A DNA stretch of 64,000 bases from Balneicella halophila (GCF_003096835.1 NZ_QENZ01000003.1:806001-870000), one strand, 5' to 3'. Positions 10,301 to 19,782 are shown, counted from the stretch's first letter. The notes: generated from the sequence alone by a model not told the origin. A program made the numbers and translations.

Positions 10301-13300
10301 GTGCAAGTTGTGATGCTACTACTAAAGCAAATATAGATATTGCAGTAAAAGTTAAGGATTATTATTATCATTACGCTGACCCTACTACACCAAGTGGTAC
10401 AGCATTAAAAGAGCCTAGATACAATTCAAGTGGTGTTAATAATAAAAATGTTACAGTTGTAAAGCCCGTACTAACTCTAACTAATTTAAGTGGAACACTT
10501 GATGTAACACAAGCCGAAGAACATTTTAACATAAGACTTAGAGTTACCAATGCTAATGCTCAATTTACTTATCTGTATGTACCTAATGAGCCAGATGTTG
10601 AAATAACAAGAATGGAAGATAACTCAGGTAATGTAATATCTTCTACGATAACTAATGATGGTGTTATTTTTGATTTACGAACAACTCATAATAAAAATGC
10701 TAGTCACGAGTATAAATTGTTTTTTAAATATACTACTTGTGAAGAAAAAAACTTTAAAATTTCGACAGGATGGGGTTGTGATGGTTTTCCTACAGATGCT
10801 TCTGATTTTTGTGATAACAATAAAGAAACGACCCTTACATTTCGATCTAGGCCTAATTTAATTCAGTTAAATAAGATTATATCTCCTTCTAGTATAGACT
10901 TATGTACTGATGCCCAGTATAAATTTATTGTCAATAGTGCTCAGGAAGCTAGTGTGTTATCGCCCACTTTAACAATAAACCTTAAAGCAGGGATGACAAT
11001 TAACAATTTTGAAGTAGAATATCCCTTAAATAGTAATAATTTTTATCCTGTAAATCCAGCTAGTGGATCGACATCAATGGAAAAAATATATGATTTATTT
11101 AGTTATAGCAATGCTCCTAACTTTTTACCAGGAACTACTGATGCAAATGGTAATTCAAATAATCGTCAGATTGGGGTTCGATACAATATTGCTACAGATT
11201 GTGAGTATATTTCTGGGACATCATATAAGTTAAGCATTGAAGGAATTAGTACTTGTGGAGAGCCCGCAAATGGTAATAATATCGTAACTAACAATGCCTA
11301 TATTTCAGGTGCAGAAAGTAAATATTCTATAATAAAAACATTTGAATATGTTGAGGGTGACCTTACAACTTGTTCAAATAATATGGGAGCAAAATTTAGA
11401 GGACAACATACGATTATTGCAGACAATAATATAGTAACAGGTAATAATGGTTTCATAATTATCCGTTTGCCAGAAAATTATAGTTATGTTCCAAATTCAT
11501 TTGTAGAAGAAACAACAACGGGGGCAACTATATCGTCTACTATTACAGATCCAACAACAGGAATAACAACGATTAGTATTAATATACCAGAAAACTTAGG
11601 GAATGCTGATGTAATTAGATACACTATTAATATTATCGAAGATACAGATGAGTTTGTAGAGTGTGGAGCTAAATTAATAGAAGTTTATAGTGTTGATGAA
11701 ATTGAAGGTCTCGAATGCTCAACAGCTCCAAATGGAAAGTGTGATAAATTAACTGTTCAAACATCTTTAACTACAGAAATAGAGATTGTTACAGAAAAAC
11801 CTACGGTAGAAATCATCGCTGGTAGCTTTATTTCTGCACATGGCGATGGGCTAAGCAATACATTATCAGTTGATTTCGACATTAAGAATACCTCACTTAT
11901 TGACTTAAGCCATGATTTGACAGTTAAAGTATATAATGATATTAATAGCAGTGGATCGGTAGATGCAGGTGATCAAGAGTTATTATCTAAAGACATAAAC
12001 TTTGTAGCAGCAGCTGGTGAATCTATATCTTCTTCTATCGTATTTGAAGATGTAAACCCAATTAAGATTTGTAATCTTTTACTAGTTATCTCACGCGATG
12101 ATAATATTTGTATATGTGAGGGAGACGTTAGGCCTATCTCTTTAGAATCAAATACAATGATTGATGGAATTGCAGGGGAAGACATAACAGTATGCGAAGA
12201 TGATATAACTCATTTGGTTGGCTCTGTGTTAAATGAAGAGTTTACCACCTATCAATGGTCTAGTACTACGACAGGAGCAACTGATTACCTGTCAAGTACA
12301 ACAGTAGCAACACCAACTTTTGAGTATAGTGGAGCACCTTTAACAAACCAGACATCTATTACTTATCAAGTACGTGTTACACAAGAGCAAGGATGTTCAT
12401 TCATAGATGAGGTTGTAGTGACTATACTGCCACTGCCTAGAGAACCTGCTATAACACCTAATACTCCTATTTGTGCATATGAAGATGCTGTTTTCACAGT
12501 AAGTGGTACTCAAAGTGATGTTTTAACATATGAAACCACAACAGGAGGATTACAGTCATTAACCTTCAGCAGTTCTGGTATTGCGACAATTACAAGCGTT
12601 GCAATTAGTGATGATGAAATACTAACTTTAGTATCTCTACAGAGTGGCTTGACAAGTTGTACCAGTGAGTTAAGCGGTTCTTCAACCGTTACAGTCAATG
12701 AGCTACCTGAAATAAGTGGGCCAACTTATGTCTATAAAGGCAATACAGTAACTCTAACAGCTACCACATCACCATCAACAACGGACGCATGGAGTATTAG
12801 TCCAACAGCTACTGTAGCAAGTATAGTTGCAAACGGTTCTACGCTAAATGTCACAGGAGTAAATACAGGAACTTCAGTAGTAACTTATACGAATGCTTTA
12901 GGTTGTATTGCAACCCATACGTTAGAGGTTCGAATTAATCCTATTGATGCGGTAGATGATGATTATACCGGAGATCCTATAAATGGAGCTGACGGAGGTA
13001 CAACAAGCAGTGTTCTAGAAAATGATACCTTGAATGGAGTTGAAGTTAATCCTAATGATGTTAATTTAACACCAGGAACAGCACCAACACCAACCGATGG
13101 AAGCATCACTATGAATGATGATGGTACTATTACTGTAGCTCCAGGAACAACAGCTGGAACTTATACAATGACTTACACTATTTGTGAGAAGTTGAATCCA
13201 GATAACTGTGATACAGCAACAGCTACTATATTGGTTGAGCCACCAGTAATTGATGCGGTAGATGATGATTATACCGGAGATCCTATAAATGGATCTGATG

Positions 13301-15834
13301 GAGGCACAACAAGCAGTGTTCTAGAAAATGAAACATTGAATGGAGATCCGGTTGATCCTGATGATGTTAATTTAACACCAGGAACAGCACCAACACCAAC
13401 CGATGGAAGCATCACTATGAATGATGATGGTACTATTACTGTAGCTCCAGGAACAACAGCTGGAACTTATACAATGACTTACACTATTTGTGAGAAGTTG
13501 AATCCAGATAACTGTGATACAGCAACAGCTACTATATTGGTTGAACCACCAGTAATTGATGCGGTAGATGATGATTATACCTCAACACCAATTGACGGTA
13601 TTGAAGGTGGTACTTTAGGCAATATTTTAGACAATGATACCTTAAATGGTGTATTGCTTGATCCTAATGATATAAATTTAATTCCAGGATTTAATCCACA
13701 ACCTGATGAAGGTAGTATTACAATGAATGCTGATGGTACTATTACTGTAGCACCTGGTACAACAGGAGGAATTTATGTAATGAATTACACTATCTGTGAG
13801 AAATTAAATCCGGCTAATTGTGATACTGCAGTGATAACAGTTGTTGTAAAATCTCCTGAGATTAATGCTGCAGATGATGATTATAGTTCGACTCCTATCC
13901 AGAGTGAAGCAGGAGGAGAATTAGGTAATGTATTAGATAACGATACCTTAAATGGAGCTGTTGTAAATCCTGACGAGATTTACTTAACGCCAGGATTAAA
14001 CCCCGCCCCATCAGAAGGAAGTATTGTGATGAATCCAGATGGAACACTTAGTGTGTCACCTAATACCACCCCAGGAGTTTACACAATGACTTATACCATT
14101 TGTGAGAAAGTAAATCCTGAGAACTGTGATAGTGCCATAGTTACTATAAAAGTAGAAGCTAATTCCTCAATCACGCTGGATAAGCAGGGCGTTTTCCAAG
14201 ATGAAAATTCAGATGGTAATGCACAAGCAGGTGAGACTGTCATCTATACATTTACAGTAAAAAACACAGGTAGTGTAGCACTTAGCAATGTTCATGTTGA
14301 TGACTCAAGGATAGGAGTAACAGACTTAGCTACTACCCCTTCTGATTTAGAAGCAGGAGAGAAAGGAACTGTCAGCTATAGTTACACATTGACAGCAGAA
14401 GATGTCAAAGCAGGAGAAGTATTAAACGTAGCTTATGTAGAAGGAACTACAAGCTTAGGAGATACTGTTACATCTTCTGATAGCGCAACAGTAGAATTCA
14501 ATACTGTAGAAGAGAATGGAGAGGTATCAGTTGAAAAGACAGCTGATAAGGAAATGTACGAAGAAGTAGGAGAAGATATAACCTACACGATTGTCGTAAA
14601 GAATACAGGTAATGTTGTGCTGACAAATGTCGTAGTGAGTGATCCATTGACAGGATTAGAGAAAGTAGTTGAAGAGTTAGACGTAGCTGCTTCAGTGAGC
14701 TTTACAACCGAGTATACAGTAACACAGTCAGATATAGATACAGGTTTTGTCAATAATGTTGTAACAGCAGAAGGGATAACACCATTAGGAAGTAATGTAA
14801 GTGATACAGATACAGCGACAGTGAAGTATGATTCTGCTGGGGGAGAAGAGAATGGAGAGGTGTCAGTTGAAAAGACAGCTGATAAGGAAATGTACGAAGA
14901 GGTAGGAGAGGTTATCACTTATAGCATTGTAGTAAAGAATACAGGCAATGTTGTGCTGACGAATGTCGTAGTGAGTGATCCATTAACAGGCTTAGAAAGA
15001 GTAGTTGAAGAGTTAGTTGTAGATGCTTCACTAAACTTTACAACCGAGTATACAGTAACACAGTCAGATATAGATACAGGTTTTGTAAATAATGTTGTAA
15101 GAGCAGAAGGGACAACACTATTAGGAAGTAGTGTAAGTGATACAGATACAGCGACAGTGAAGTATGATTCTGTTGGAGGAGAAAAGAATGGAGAAATCAC
15201 TGTTGAGAAGACAGCTGATAGGGAAAGCTATGAGGGAGTAGGAGAAGAGATAACCTACACGATTGTCTTAAAGAATACAGGTAATGTTTTGTTGACAAAT
15301 GTAAATGTTAAAGATCCATTGACTGGATTAAATGAAACAGTCTCAGAATTAGCAGTAGGAGAATCAATAGAGTTTACTGTTTATTACATTGCAACTAGAG
15401 AAGATATTACTAATAAGTCTATTGTAAATATTGTTTTCGCAGAAGGAGAACTTCCAGATGGAACAAAAGTTGATGATGAAACAGATGCAGTGGTAGTGTT
15501 TGAATGTCCAGGTTTTGATGATAATTTTAAGATTCCACAGGTAATAACACCGAATAATGATGGTCACAATGATACTTGGGAGGTTGCAGAATTAGAATTA
15601 AGAGCTATGTGTAGTGATGAGGTTAATAACGTTATGATTTTTAATAGATGGGGGGCTAAGGTTTATGAGAAGAGAAATTATATGTCTGACAGTGATAGAT
15701 TCTCAGGATATTCTACAAACAGCTTAGACTTCCAGGATGATGAGTTATTACCAGCAGGGGTATATTTCTATGTTATTGAATTGAATGATAAAATTGAGAA
15801 AACAGGTTATATATACCTGCTTTCGGAGGAGTAA
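7339..15834 (+). CDS. Giant T9SS-exported surface protein with DUF11 repeats
   Basis: A 2831-residue secreted protein. Residues 1-27 are a signal peptide (basic start, hydrophobic core, then TNGQA). Residues to about 1868 are Thr/Ser/Asn-rich, probably beta-sandwich domains with scattered cysteines; an Ig-like stretch near 1640-1780 resembles SprB-type adhesins. Four 102-aa repeats span 1869-2276 (each with DDDYT, LNG, DGTITVAPGTT-like and ICEKLNPxNCD motifs). One DUF11-like domain covers 2277-2391 and three 112-aa DUF11 repeats 2392-2727 (EKTADKE, ITYTIVVKNTGNVVLTNV). The last 100 residues (IPQVITPNNDGHNDTWEV, MIFNRWGAKVYE, LPAGVYFYVIEL) are the gliding-motility-associated C-terminal domain, a type B sorting signal for type IX secretion. 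Adhesin or gliding roles are plausible; the ligand is unknown. Confidence 0.93.
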   Translation: MRLKSIFLKCILLFSLAVCLAIQTNGQATLSLSPANLEISNGSTELETIVTMTDLSEGFSTATVTISFPTGIAYKSGSLSLVSTNANLQIVESDVSDPQNPVFLITKTGSPATFTIADRIGFKVSRYAGCEANDNISSVFQDEVKVQIGSNIVDKLSDEYNLIAPSIVLSPVSDISASYGQVYQREMTILNAGLGGTRNVYFTTDEPGIYNQTSISAVLHSSDGTTSTISLGTPSSSGLQDLYTINGSNLGSDNSFTNNEKIVITESFNVAECGTAPIETQYSAGWGDGPTSLCQSSDRSAKVTVKDIKPSVRAISHSPELTGNSICSNLAYKTLTVTWKNTSAVANVATAIQNINFLMRAYGTNTEYIYDSDYSEYYDYKLITPNGGQASVPLSQATAPAANGQNRLEITLEDAFNSDVDGPGGLEDIDGDGNYDDLPAGEEITIEFKLRLHPELLSCSNPTIRARPYTWITYNTECTTSTQSAGLWLQNHFRREISTSANGYIPVNTFPGEPFETALSANLVTRIDTEASADSRLQYVITLPAGFDGSDIKLIEGRYPARGATLSSTITTTTDPTSGETTIVVTSVDYVEELHVVMDVTKDCSNPNVNDDEDINIKYDLNYITNINYPNCIEKISCDNIFTTKMESCPDPNEGPCYGASTLGVRVQRADNSLGWTDESMTTRQSRANISILQQKRALYLDDIEVLASGRQRTETINLYQELAVKLDNSNGNPLTPKSIDITFTRAGNTYNATLDASTTPNNVEVVQNSGNQVITWDLSSAISSSGIPGGNLQEGDTYITVATYQVTSKNLKLTDINYGEHFYFYNISDTGNKMICGYDDLIPEMYLMHTANNVGSKVWRIYSCDPKALGENGLSMANRFDTGGIEFVDEFRPAFQLDEFVITIPADVDMDRVEYLPTKPKPNGVGVDDNNAHKITLTTSDANATNQTTVNGITYNSYTFKNSSDRFKPGSVTVKNNVAGHIIPYLSASCDATTKANIDIAVKVKDYYYHYADPTTPSGTALKEPRYNSSGVNNKNVTVVKPVLTLTNLSGTLDVTQAEEHFNIRLRVTNANAQFTYLYVPNEPDVEITRMEDNSGNVISSTITNDGVIFDLRTTHNKNASHEYKLFFKYTTCEEKNFKISTGWGCDGFPTDASDFCDNNKETTLTFRSRPNLIQLNKIISPSSIDLCTDAQYKFIVNSAQEASVLSPTLTINLKAGMTINNFEVEYPLNSNNFYPVNPASGSTSMEKIYDLFSYSNAPNFLPGTTDANGNSNNRQIGVRYNIATDCEYISGTSYKLSIEGISTCGEPANGNNIVTNNAYISGAESKYSIIKTFEYVEGDLTTCSNNMGAKFRGQHTIIADNNIVTGNNGFIIIRLPENYSYVPNSFVEETTTGATISSTITDPTTGITTISINIPENLGNADVIRYTINIIEDTDEFVECGAKLIEVYSVDEIEGLECSTAPNGKCDKLTVQTSLTTEIEIVTEKPTVEIIAGSFISAHGDGLSNTLSVDFDIKNTSLIDLSHDLTVKVYNDINSSGSVDAGDQELLSKDINFVAAAGESISSSIVFEDVNPIKICNLLLVISRDDNICICEGDVRPISLESNTMIDGIAGEDITVCEDDITHLVGSVLNEEFTTYQWSSTTTGATDYLSSTTVATPTFEYSGAPLTNQTSITYQVRVTQEQGCSFIDEVVVTILPLPREPAITPNTPICAYEDAVFTVSGTQSDVLTYETTTGGLQSLTFSSSGIATITSVAISDDEILTLVSLQSGLTSCTSELSGSSTVTVNELPEISGPTYVYKGNTVTLTATTSPSTTDAWSISPTATVASIVANGSTLNVTGVNTGTSVVTYTNALGCIATHTLEVRINPIDAVDDDYTGDPINGADGGTTSSVLENDTLNGVEVNPNDVNLTPGTAPTPTDGSITMNDDGTITVAPGTTAGTYTMTYTICEKLNPDNCDTATATILVEPPVIDAVDDDYTGDPINGSDGGTTSSVLENETLNGDPVDPDDVNLTPGTAPTPTDGSITMNDDGTITVAPGTTAGTYTMTYTICEKLNPDNCDTATATILVEPPVIDAVDDDYTSTPIDGIEGGTLGNILDNDTLNGVLLDPNDINLIPGFNPQPDEGSITMNADGTITVAPGTTGGIYVMNYTICEKLNPANCDTAVITVVVKSPEINAADDDYSSTPIQSEAGGELGNVLDNDTLNGAVVNPDEIYLTPGLNPAPSEGSIVMNPDGTLSVSPNTTPGVYTMTYTICEKVNPENCDSAIVTIKVEANSSITLDKQGVFQDENSDGNAQAGETVIYTFTVKNTGSVALSNVHVDDSRIGVTDLATTPSDLEAGEKGTVSYSYTLTAEDVKAGEVLNVAYVEGTTSLGDTVTSSDSATVEFNTVEENGEVSVEKTADKEMYEEVGEDITYTIVVKNTGNVVLTNVVVSDPLTGLEKVVEELDVAASVSFTTEYTVTQSDIDTGFVNNVVTAEGITPLGSNVSDTDTATVKYDSAGGEENGEVSVEKTADKEMYEEVGEVITYSIVVKNTGNVVLTNVVVSDPLTGLERVVEELVVDASLNFTTEYTVTQSDIDTGFVNNVVRAEGTTLLGSSVSDTDTATVKYDSVGGEKNGEITVEKTADRESYEGVGEEITYTIVLKNTGNVLLTNVNVKDPLTGLNETVSELAVGESIEFTVYYIATREDITNKSIVNIVFAEGELPDGTKVDDETDAVVVFECPGFDDNFKIPQVITPNNDGHNDTWEVAELELRAMCSDEVNNVMIFNRWGAKVYEKRNYMSDSDRFSGYSTNSLDFQDDELLPAGVYFYVIELNDKIEKTGYIYLLSEE
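12943..14166 (+). repeat. Four tandem 306-bp coding repeats
   Basis: Units start at 12943, 13249, 13555 and 13861, exactly 306 bp apart, and encode 102-residue domains. Units 1 and 2 are identical over about 182 bp (13057-13238 versus 13363-13544), while 3 and 4 have diverged. This indicates a recent duplication or gene conversion. Confidence 0.95.
14512..15519 (+). repeat. Three tandem 336-bp DUF11-type coding repeats
   Basis: The ENGE/KNGE motif recurs at 14512, 14848 and 15184, exactly 336 bp (112 codons) apart. Units 1 and 2 share long near-identical DNA stretches and unit 3 is more diverged. Each unit encodes the NTGNV-containing DUF11 fold, probably a stalk module. Confidence 0.93.
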
Positions 15835-15858
15835 ATTGCATTAAATAGTTAGATAATT

Positions 15859-15893
15859 ATAGGAGTTTTTATTATAAATGCTCCTATATTTTT
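15859..15893 (+). terminator. Probable terminator of the giant protein gene
   Basis: ATAGGAG (15859-15865) pairs with CTCCTAT (15881-15887) around a 15-nt AT-rich loop, followed by a T-rich tract. It lies 25 bp after the stop codon. Confidence 0.7.
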
Positions 15894-15923
15894 TTAAATT
15901 TCTTTTTTCAGTAGAAAAATGTT

Positions 15924-15931
15924 TACCTTTG
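15924..15931 (+). promoter_or_regulatory. -7 promoter element of rpsA
   Basis: TACCTTTG is an exact TAnnTTTG match, 57 bp before the rpsA ATG and directly after the upstream terminator. A -33 TTTG is not clear. Confidence 0.65.
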
Positions 15932-15988
15932 CATCAATTTTTTAAAACAATATAATGTCCAATCTATTAAAGTATTAGAGAAAAGAAA

Positions 15989-18016
15989 ATGACAGAAGAA
16001 AACAAAAAAGCAGCGGAGGAAGCTGTAGAAAAAGCAGATGAAAAAGTAGTTGCTCAAGAAGAGACTACTGCAACACCTCAAGAAGAAGTAGCAGAGGCTG
16101 ATGCTAAAGCAACACAAACTACTACAGAAGAGGTAAAAGAAGAAGCAACAGCAACTGAAGCTAAAACGGAAGAAACAAAAGAAGAAAAGACTCCAGAAGT
16201 TAAGGAAGAAAAGGAGCCTGTTCCAACAACATCTCCAGAACCAGATGAAGATTTTGACTGGGAAGCTTATTCGAATGCTGAAACTTACAGCGAATCAGAA
16301 CGTGAAGGTCTAGTAGATAAGTATGAAGATACATTGTCTACAGTAGCTGAGAAAGAAGTTTTAGATGGTAAAGTAATTGCCATGAATAAGCGTGAAGTCG
16401 TAGTAAATATTGGCTTCAAATCAGATGGTATAATTAGTTTAAATGAATTCCGTTACAATCCTGATCTTAAAGTAGGCGACGAAGTAGAAGTATATATCGA
16501 AAGTCAAGAAGATCCTAAAGGACAATTGGTGTTATCTCACCGTAAAGCACGTGCACTGCGTGCATGGGATCGTGTAAATGAAGTTCATGACAATGGAGAA
16601 ATCGTAAAAGGTTACATTAAATCTAGAACTAAAGGTGGTATGATTGTAGATGTATTTGGCATCGAAGCATTCTTACCAGGTTCTCAAATTGATGTGAAAC
16701 CTATTAGAGATTACGATATTTACGTAGGTAAAACTATGGAATTCAAAGTGGTTAAGATTAACCCTGAATTTAAAAATGTTGTAGTTTCACACAAAGCATT
16801 AATCGAAGCTGAGCTAGAACAACAAAAAGCTGAGATTATCTCTAAACTTGAAAAAGGACAAGTACTTGAAGGTACTGTTAAAAACATCACTTCTTACGGT
16901 GTGTTCGTAGACTTAGGTGGTGTTGATGGTTTGATTCACATTACAGACCTTTCATGGGGACGTATTTCTCACCCAAGTGAGGTAGTTGAATTAGATCAAA
17001 AGATTAACGTTGTAATTCTTGATTTTGATGATCAGAAGAAGCGTATTGCTTTAGGTATTAAGCAATTGACTCCACATCCATGGGAAAACTTAGATACAGA
17101 GCTTAAAGTTGGTGATGTAGTAAAAGGTAAAGTTGTAGTGATGGCTGACTACGGTGCGTTTATCGAGATCGCACAAGGTGTAGAAGGTTTGATTCACGTA
17201 TCTGAAATGTCATGGTCACAACACTTACGCTCAGCACAGGACTTTATGAAAGTTGGTGATGAGGTAGAAGCTCAAATTTTAACATTAGATAGAGAGGACC
17301 GTAAGATGTCATTGGGTATCAAACAATTGAAAGAAGATCCATGGCAAAATATTTCTGAGAAATATCCAGAAGGAAGTAAACATAAAGCTACTGTACGTAA
17401 CTTTACAAACTTTGGTGTATTTGTAGAATTAGAAGAAGGTGTAGATGGTCTTATTCACGTATCTGATCTTTCTTGGACTAAGAAAGTAAAACATCCAGCA
17501 GAGTTTACTTCTGTAGGTGAAGAGATTGAAGTAGTTGTTTTAGAATTGGATAATGATAACAGAAGATTAAGCCTAGGACACAAACAGTTGGAAGAGAATC
17601 CATGGGATGTGTTTGAAACTTTATTTGACGAAGGATCAATCCACGAAGGAACTATTACAAGTTTAGTTGATAAAGGAGCCTTAGTAAAACTTCCTTATTC
17701 AGCTGAAGGTTTTACAACTCCTAAGCACTTAACTAAAGAAGATGGTTCAGAAGCAAAGGTTGGAGATGTATTACCTTTCAAAGTGATTGAATTCAACAAG
17801 AATGCAAAGAAAATTATTGTATCTCATGCGAGAACTTGGGAAGATGAGAAGCGCGCTGCTAACGATGCAGAAAGAAAATCAACTCAAAAAAACATGAGAA
17901 ATATCAATACATCTACAGAGAAAACTACTTTCGGTGATATGCCTGAGTTAGCTGACCTTAAATCTAAAATGGAGGAGAATAAAGCAAACGAAGAAGCAGA
18001 ATCTTCTGAAGAGTAA
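15989..18016 (+). CDS. rpsA: 30S ribosomal protein S1
   Basis: A 675-residue protein that delivers mRNA to the ribosome. Residues 1 to about 100 form a Glu/Ala/Thr/Lys-rich, low-complexity acidic extension. Six S1 RNA-binding domains follow, starting near 124, 204, 287, 374, 461 and 548; domains 3-5 show the classic YGVFVDL, GLIHITDLSW and GLIHVSEMSW pattern. The last domain is less typical. The acidic tail at both ends makes it longer than E. coli S1 (557 aa). The promoter at 15924 supports the start used. It is followed after 19 bp by rnz. Confidence 0.96.
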   Translation: MTEENKKAAEEAVEKADEKVVAQEETTATPQEEVAEADAKATQTTTEEVKEEATATEAKTEETKEEKTPEVKEEKEPVPTTSPEPDEDFDWEAYSNAETYSESEREGLVDKYEDTLSTVAEKEVLDGKVIAMNKREVVVNIGFKSDGIISLNEFRYNPDLKVGDEVEVYIESQEDPKGQLVLSHRKARALRAWDRVNEVHDNGEIVKGYIKSRTKGGMIVDVFGIEAFLPGSQIDVKPIRDYDIYVGKTMEFKVVKINPEFKNVVVSHKALIEAELEQQKAEIISKLEKGQVLEGTVKNITSYGVFVDLGGVDGLIHITDLSWGRISHPSEVVELDQKINVVILDFDDQKKRIALGIKQLTPHPWENLDTELKVGDVVKGKVVVMADYGAFIEIAQGVEGLIHVSEMSWSQHLRSAQDFMKVGDEVEAQILTLDREDRKMSLGIKQLKEDPWQNISEKYPEGSKHKATVRNFTNFGVFVELEEGVDGLIHVSDLSWTKKVKHPAEFTSVGEEIEVVVLELDNDNRRLSLGHKQLEENPWDVFETLFDEGSIHEGTITSLVDKGALVKLPYSAEGFTTPKHLTKEDGSEAKVGDVLPFKVIEFNKNAKKIIVSHARTWEDEKRAANDAERKSTQKNMRNINTSTEKTTFGDMPELADLKSKMEENKANEEAESSEE

Positions 18017-18035
18017 ATAATAAAAGCTAAAGGAA

Positions 18036-18983
18036 ATGCAATTTGAACTAACCATATTGGGTTGTAATTCTGCACTTCCTACAGCATATAGATATCAAAC
18101 TGCTCAGGTACTGAATGTATCTGAGCGTTTTTTTTTAATAGACTGTGGTGAAGGTACGCAAATACAGCTTAGACGTTTTAAGACTTCTTTGCAAAAGATA
18201 AACTACGTCTTCATTTCACATATGCACGGTGATCACTTTATAGGACTGCCTGGTTTGATTTCCAGTATGGCATTACTTGGGCGTACTCGACCACTACACA
18301 TCTTCGGACCCAGAGCTCTAAAAGAATATTTAGATTATCATACGAAGCTCTTTGGTGGACGTATGGAGTTTGTAATAGATTTTCATCTAAATAATCCATC
18401 CAAAAAAGAACTTATTTTTGAGGACAAGGTTGTAGAAGTTTATAGTTTTCCTCTGTATCACGGTTCTATTCCTACATCAGGTTTCTTGTTCAGAGAGAAG
18501 AGGCGGTTAGCTAATTTGATTAAAGAAAAACTGCAAGAATATAAAATCCCAGTTAGCCAGATGCATAGAATAAGAGAAGGTGCAGATTTTATAAATGATA
18601 AAGGAGAAGTTGTTCCAAATGAGGAATTAACAATACCGGCACCAACACCGCGCAGTTATGCTTTTTGCAGTGACACCAGTTATGATGAACGTTTAGTACC
18701 AATTGTTAAAGAAGTTGATTTACTCTATCATGAGGCTACGTTTTCTGAAAAAGAGAGAGAGTTAGCTGCTAAGCGATTTCATTCAACAGCTAAACAAGCA
18801 GCCAGGATTGCACTGAAAGCAAATGTTGGGAAACTTCTTATTGGTCACTACTCTGCACGATATCCAGATACAACTATTTTACAAGAACAGGCACAGGAAG
18901 TATTTAAAAATACCTTGGCAGTAGAAGACGGAACCAAAATAAACATACCTTTAAAGAATAGAGAGCAATGGAGACAATCCTAA
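18036..18983 (+). CDS. rnz: Ribonuclease Z
   Basis: A 315-residue metallo-beta-lactamase-fold endonuclease that removes 3' trailers from tRNA precursors. The zinc motif HMHGDH is at residues 62-67. The N-terminal LTILGCNSALPT and DCGEGTQIQLRR, the later FCSDTSYDERLVP and YHEATF segments and the C-terminal GHYSARYPD are family landmarks. It lies 19 bp after rpsA and overlaps the next gene by 16 bp, so the three are probably cotranscribed. Confidence 0.96.
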   Translation: MQFELTILGCNSALPTAYRYQTAQVLNVSERFFLIDCGEGTQIQLRRFKTSLQKINYVFISHMHGDHFIGLPGLISSMALLGRTRPLHIFGPRALKEYLDYHTKLFGGRMEFVIDFHLNNPSKKELIFEDKVVEVYSFPLYHGSIPTSGFLFREKRRLANLIKEKLQEYKIPVSQMHRIREGADFINDKGEVVPNEELTIPAPTPRSYAFCSDTSYDERLVPIVKEVDLLYHEATFSEKERELAAKRFHSTAKQAARIALKANVGKLLIGHYSARYPDTTILQEQAQEVFKNTLAVEDGTKINIPLKNREQWRQS

Positions 18984-19672
18984 ATTTAGACACAGAACTT
19001 TTATTATTTTTGAATAGTTTTCACTCTGAATATTTTGATTGGTTTATGTCTATGGTGACAAGGCGAGAGATATGGTTGCCATTTTATTTGTCAATAGGCT
19101 ATACAATATTTAAAAGCAAAGGTAGAGTAGCTTTTCTTACACTCATCTTTATTATCCTAGTGCCTTCGCTTTCAGACTTACTAAACCAGCATATCTTTAA
19201 GCCTTATTTTGACAGATTAAGACCTTTTCATGTAGAAGAGCTTAAAAATCAATTACATGTGTTCAATGAAAACCCTAGTGGGCGTAGAGGGTTTATGTCA
19301 GCCCATGCAATGAATAGTTTTGGCTTGGCAACATTTTGTATCCTGTTATTCAAGAAAAAAGTTTTTACCCTTTTTATCATTTTATGGGCATTGCTTTCTT
19401 CTTACTCTAGGATTTATTTGGGTTTCCATTATCCGGGTGATGTTTTTTGTGGAATGTTAGTAGGTATCCTTATTGGCTGGATGCTGTACTTATTTTATAA
19501 AAAAATCATTGGGAAAAAGTCTAGATATTATCTATTAAGAAATGCTGATTATAACATGAAACCTATTATAATTGTGGGGTTAGTTATTATTTTCTGCTGT
19601 TTTGTTGCGGCCTATCATAACTACATTTTTATAGAAGAGTATACACGTCGTGTGAGCAAACTAAAGATATAG
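18968..19672 (+). CDS. PAP2-family membrane phosphatase
   Basis: A 234-residue integral membrane protein with about five or six hydrophobic helices. It has the three PAP2 motifs: K78-x6-R85-P86 (KPYFDRLRP), the SAH segment at 111-113 in place of PSGH, and S147-R148-x5-H154-x3-D158 (SRIYLGFHYPGD). The family includes undecaprenyl-pyrophosphate and lipid phosphate phosphatases; which substrate is used cannot be told. The start ATG lies inside the rnz 3' end (16-bp overlap), suggesting translational coupling. The stop is TAG. Confidence 0.88.
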   Translation: METILNLDTELLLFLNSFHSEYFDWFMSMVTRREIWLPFYLSIGYTIFKSKGRVAFLTLIFIILVPSLSDLLNQHIFKPYFDRLRPFHVEELKNQLHVFNENPSGRRGFMSAHAMNSFGLATFCILLFKKKVFTLFIILWALLSSYSRIYLGFHYPGDVFCGMLVGILIGWMLYLFYKKIIGKKSRYYLLRNADYNMKPIIIVGLVIIFCCFVAAYHNYIFIEEYTRRVSKLKI

Positions 19673-19721
19673 AGAATTTATTCCAAAGTATGAATCACTG
19701 AAAAATAGTGAGAGGTTTTTA

Positions 19722-19729
19722 TATCTTTG
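19722..19729 (+). promoter_or_regulatory. -7 promoter element of guaA
   Basis: TATCTTTG is an exact consensus match 54 bp before the ATG at 19783. It lies downstream of a longer in-frame start at 19708, so it decides in favour of the internal start. Confidence 0.65.
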
Positions 19730-19782
19730 TCATAAAATATGGTAGCAATATCAAATCGAGATTCAAAAAAATACAACAGAAT

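Noticed and set aside
14583-15200. Long minus-strand ORFs opposite the DUF11 repeats
   Set aside because: They mirror the repeat periodicity of the real gene, have no start context and resemble no family; they are antisense shadows of low-complexity coding repeats.
12943-15519. Possible CRISPR or minisatellite array
   Set aside because: The periods are 306 and 336 bp, multiples of three and in frame, encoding protein domains; there are no short repeats with unique spacers.
19708-19782. Longer N-terminus for GMP synthase
   Set aside because: The 25 extra residues are unlike the family, and the TATCTTTG promoter element lies inside this stretch.
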